Shown piece by piece: positions 3,758 through 5,414 of a stretch of 5,414 nt of DNA. Position 1 is the first letter of the stretch. Each line of letters starts with the position of its first letter. A program made the position numbers and the translations under genes. This DNA is from an uncultured delta proteobacterium (GTDB lineage Bacteria; Myxococcota_A; Polyangia; Polyangiales; Ga0077539): NCBI GenBank assembly GCA_903885885.1, contig CAISKJ010001131.1:1-5414 (forward strand), read 5' to 3'. A model generated the notes under the pieces. The model had not been told where the DNA came from and searched no databases. It was given only the letters and a program-made list of their open reading frames with translations.

Positions 3758-5414
3758 GTGCGGGTCTTCAACCTGATCGGCGCGGTGCGAGCCCCCCTCG
3801 TCGCTGTGCTGAGCGGAGGGCCGCTGACGATTCCGGGCTCCGTGTCGCCAGCCGACCAGGAGGCCGTGATCGCACTGTTGCAATCGCGCGGTGCGCAGCA
3901 CCCGCTCCGCCGTGTGGAGCTCGACATTCCATACGGTCTCACCACAGTGTCGGTGAGACTGCTGGAGACGATCGCCGAGAGCGGATGGGGTGACGACACG
4001 CTGCTCGTGCTGCACCGAGCCCCCGCGGAGACGCTCCGCGCGGTGCTCGACGATCCGCGGGTGCGGCGCTTTCCGCGCGTGATCGGCGTGGTGGCGCACC
4101 CGGGCGGCGACGAAGACCTCAGCGCCTGGGGAGAGCTCACACGCGAGATTCGTGACGCGCTCCACGCGGTGTTCATCGAACGCGCGATGGACCTCGGGGT
4201 GTCGTCGGGCGCGCTCGACGTGTGGCGCCCATACTTCGACACGCTGACCAACCCGTGCGCCCTGGTGCGGGTCGCGAACGACGTTGTCGAAGAGAGCTAC
4301 CTCGCCGCGACGGAGCCTCCACGCGCAGAGGTCGACGACTGCCACGACGATCCGTTTCCGCGGTTGTCGGAGCGCGGGGTCGGCTCGTCGCGCGTGGGGC
4401 GCGGGCTCGTGCTTCATGAGCTCGCGTGGCGTCCGTGGTCGGAGGTGCTGGTGCTCATCGCGTTGGCGACGCACACCACGCAACGGAGCGAGGCGATTCT
4501 CGGCGCGGAGACCCACCAGCGCGTACTTCAGGGACTGGAGGCGCAGGGGCTCTGGCACGAAGAAGACGGTCTGCGCGACTGGGCAACGCGGTTGGAAACC
4601 GACGACGGCTGGCGCAACCTGGTTGGGGACGCTCGTACGTTGCCCACCCCCCAACAGCGTGCCGAAGGGTGGAACGCGCGCTGCGACGACCTCTGCGCCG
4701 AGGTCGCCTATGCGTGGCTCGATCCGATCCCTGAAGCCGATCGCTCCCGGTTTACTGCGCGCTTGGATGATCTCTACCAGGCGCTCAATAACAATCGCCC
4801 TGATGACGAGCTTCAAAGGCTCCTCGACGAGCTCGCGCAGCGCGCGCCGATCGAAGCCCAGACAAGGCAGGTACAAGCGCACTACCTTGTTGCGCTTGGT
4901 CGGGATGCGGTGCGAAGGGGCGACCTCGCGACGGCAATCGGCCCCCTAGAGGAGGTACTTCGACTGTCGGATGGGTCATCCGTGCGCACCCGCCTGCTCG
5001 TTCAATCACTGCTGGGTGGTGTGCTTTGGCGTTCTGGTGAGATCGAAGTAGCGATCACAGTCCTGGAGCGCGCACTGTTGGAGGCACGCAGCGCGAACGC
5101 TCCACTTCACTATGGCGATCTGCTGTTCAAGTTGGCAGCAGCACACTCGAGTGCGAACAACTTCGAAAGCGAGTTCGCAGCGTTGAAGGCCTGCGCCGAG
5201 CTCGAGGCCATGCATGGCGCCCCCCTCGCACGCCGCGCGAGAACACTCCTCATGTTGGGTTCCAATGCGGTGAAAAGGGGTGCGTACGAGGAAGCGCTTC
5301 TGCACGGGCGCCGTGCTGTGGAATACGAGCGTCGACTGGTCCCTGCGCGTGGTTGGGTGTTGGGCGAAGCAATCTGGCTGGTGTGCGCCGTGCACATTCA
5401 ACTCTGGCAGAGGG
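3758..5414 (+). CDS. TPR-repeat protein with unrecognised N-terminal domain, 3'-partial
   Basis: The frame is open from GTG 3758 to the window edge, 552 codons without a stop, and starts one base after the ATPase stop. Residues 1-190 alternate hydrophobic strands and helices (MRVFNLIGAV, DDTLLVLHRA, FPRVIGVVAH), suggesting an alpha/beta domain without a motif I can name. Residues about 240-275 (TTQRSEAILGAETHQRVLQG and what follows) could be a winged helix. From about 365 there are TPR-like helix pairs: YLVALGRDAVRRGDLATAIG near 376, SLLGGVLWRSGEIEVAITVL near 415, LLFKLAAAHSSANNFESEFA near 453 and LLMLGSNAVKRGAYEEALLH near 496, with a fifth beginning at the edge. TPRs bind partner proteins or peptides. 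In STAND proteins such a superstructure follows the ATPase; here it is a separate gene. From about 4720 codon use becomes less G/C-biased. An effector domain, for example CHAT or another peptidase, could follow outside the window, but nothing shows it. Confidence 0.83.
   Translation, partial: MRVFNLIGAVRAPLVAVLSGGPLTIPGSVSPADQEAVIALLQSRGAQHPLRRVELDIPYGLTTVSVRLLETIAESGWGDDTLLVLHRAPAETLRAVLDDPRVRRFPRVIGVVAHPGGDEDLSAWGELTREIRDALHAVFIERAMDLGVSSGALDVWRPYFDTLTNPCALVRVANDVVEESYLAATEPPRAEVDDCHDDPFPRLSERGVGSSRVGRGLVLHELAWRPWSEVLVLIALATHTTQRSEAILGAETHQRVLQGLEAQGLWHEEDGLRDWATRLETDDGWRNLVGDARTLPTPQQRAEGWNARCDDLCAEVAYAWLDPIPEADRSRFTARLDDLYQALNNNRPDDELQRLLDELAQRAPIEAQTRQVQAHYLVALGRDAVRRGDLATAIGPLEEVLRLSDGSSVRTRLLVQSLLGGVLWRSGEIEVAITVLERALLEARSANAPLHYGDLLFKLAAAHSSANNFESEFAALKACAELEAMHGAPLARRARTLLMLGSNAVKRGAYEEALLHGRRAVEYERRLVPARGWVLGEAIWLVCAVHIQLWQR

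Noticed and set aside
2470..4251. 593-codon open frame on the minus strand, antisense to the ATPase and the start of the TPR gene
   Set aside because: It is the complement of G/C-ending codons, has no recognisable motif, and its composition is shadow-like (Ser/Arg runs, then Gly/Ala/His/Val-rich). The opposite strand carries the Walker motifs.
3635..4882. 415-codon open frame on the minus strand, antisense to the TPR gene
   Set aside because: Arg/Ala/Pro-rich with no motif; the plus-strand frame from 3758 is longer, keeps codon bias, contains TPR-like repeats and has a ribosome site.
4284..4949. 221-codon plus-strand open frame within the TPR gene
   Set aside because: It overlaps the longer coupled frame, begins in its middle without a ribosome site and is Arg/Ser-rich, as expected of an out-of-frame reading.

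Overview
The window looks like chromosomal DNA from a high-GC myxobacterium-like deltaproteobacterium (Myxococcota, perhaps of the Polyangia/Sandaracinus type). The grounds are the overwhelming preference for G/C in third codon positions, a secreted-type protein made of Myxococcus-type cysteine-rich repeats (DUF4215/TIGR02232-like), and beside it an Arg-ended hydrophobic tail of the MYXO-CTERM kind. No RNA gene, insertion sequence, CRISPR array or replication origin was seen.

Layout. (1) Positions 1-867, plus strand: the 3' part of a cysteine-rich repeat surface protein with a low-complexity Asp/Ala/Val stalk. Its expected MYXO-CTERM anchor (813-896) is out of frame by one base. (2) 922-1425, minus strand: a GNAT acetyltransferase of the phosphinothricin-acetyltransferase type, convergent with the first gene. 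(3) About 1445-1658: a degenerate tandem array with a near-constant 22-bp period between two minus-strand genes. (4) 1658-2206, minus strand: an unrecognised 182-residue helical protein. (5) 2207-2457: a divergent intergenic region, AT-rich in its left half, with a nested inverted repeat, a spaced direct repeat and candidate promoters for both directions. (6) 2458-3756, plus strand: a STAND/AAA-like P-loop ATPase. (7) From 3758 past the right edge, plus strand: a GTG-started open frame with an unrecognised alpha/beta-looking N-terminal domain, a possible winged helix and at least four TPR-like repeats. It starts one base after the ATPase stop and has a Shine-Dalgarno sequence.

The two right-hand genes are the most interesting part. 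The ATPase carries the nucleotide-switch parts of a STAND protein but has no sensor or effector domain, and the adjacent gene carries a TPR superstructure. Together they look like a STAND-type sensor split over two tightly linked genes. The sequence does not show whether this is regulation, defence or signalling, and the end of the TPR protein, where an effector could lie, is outside the window.
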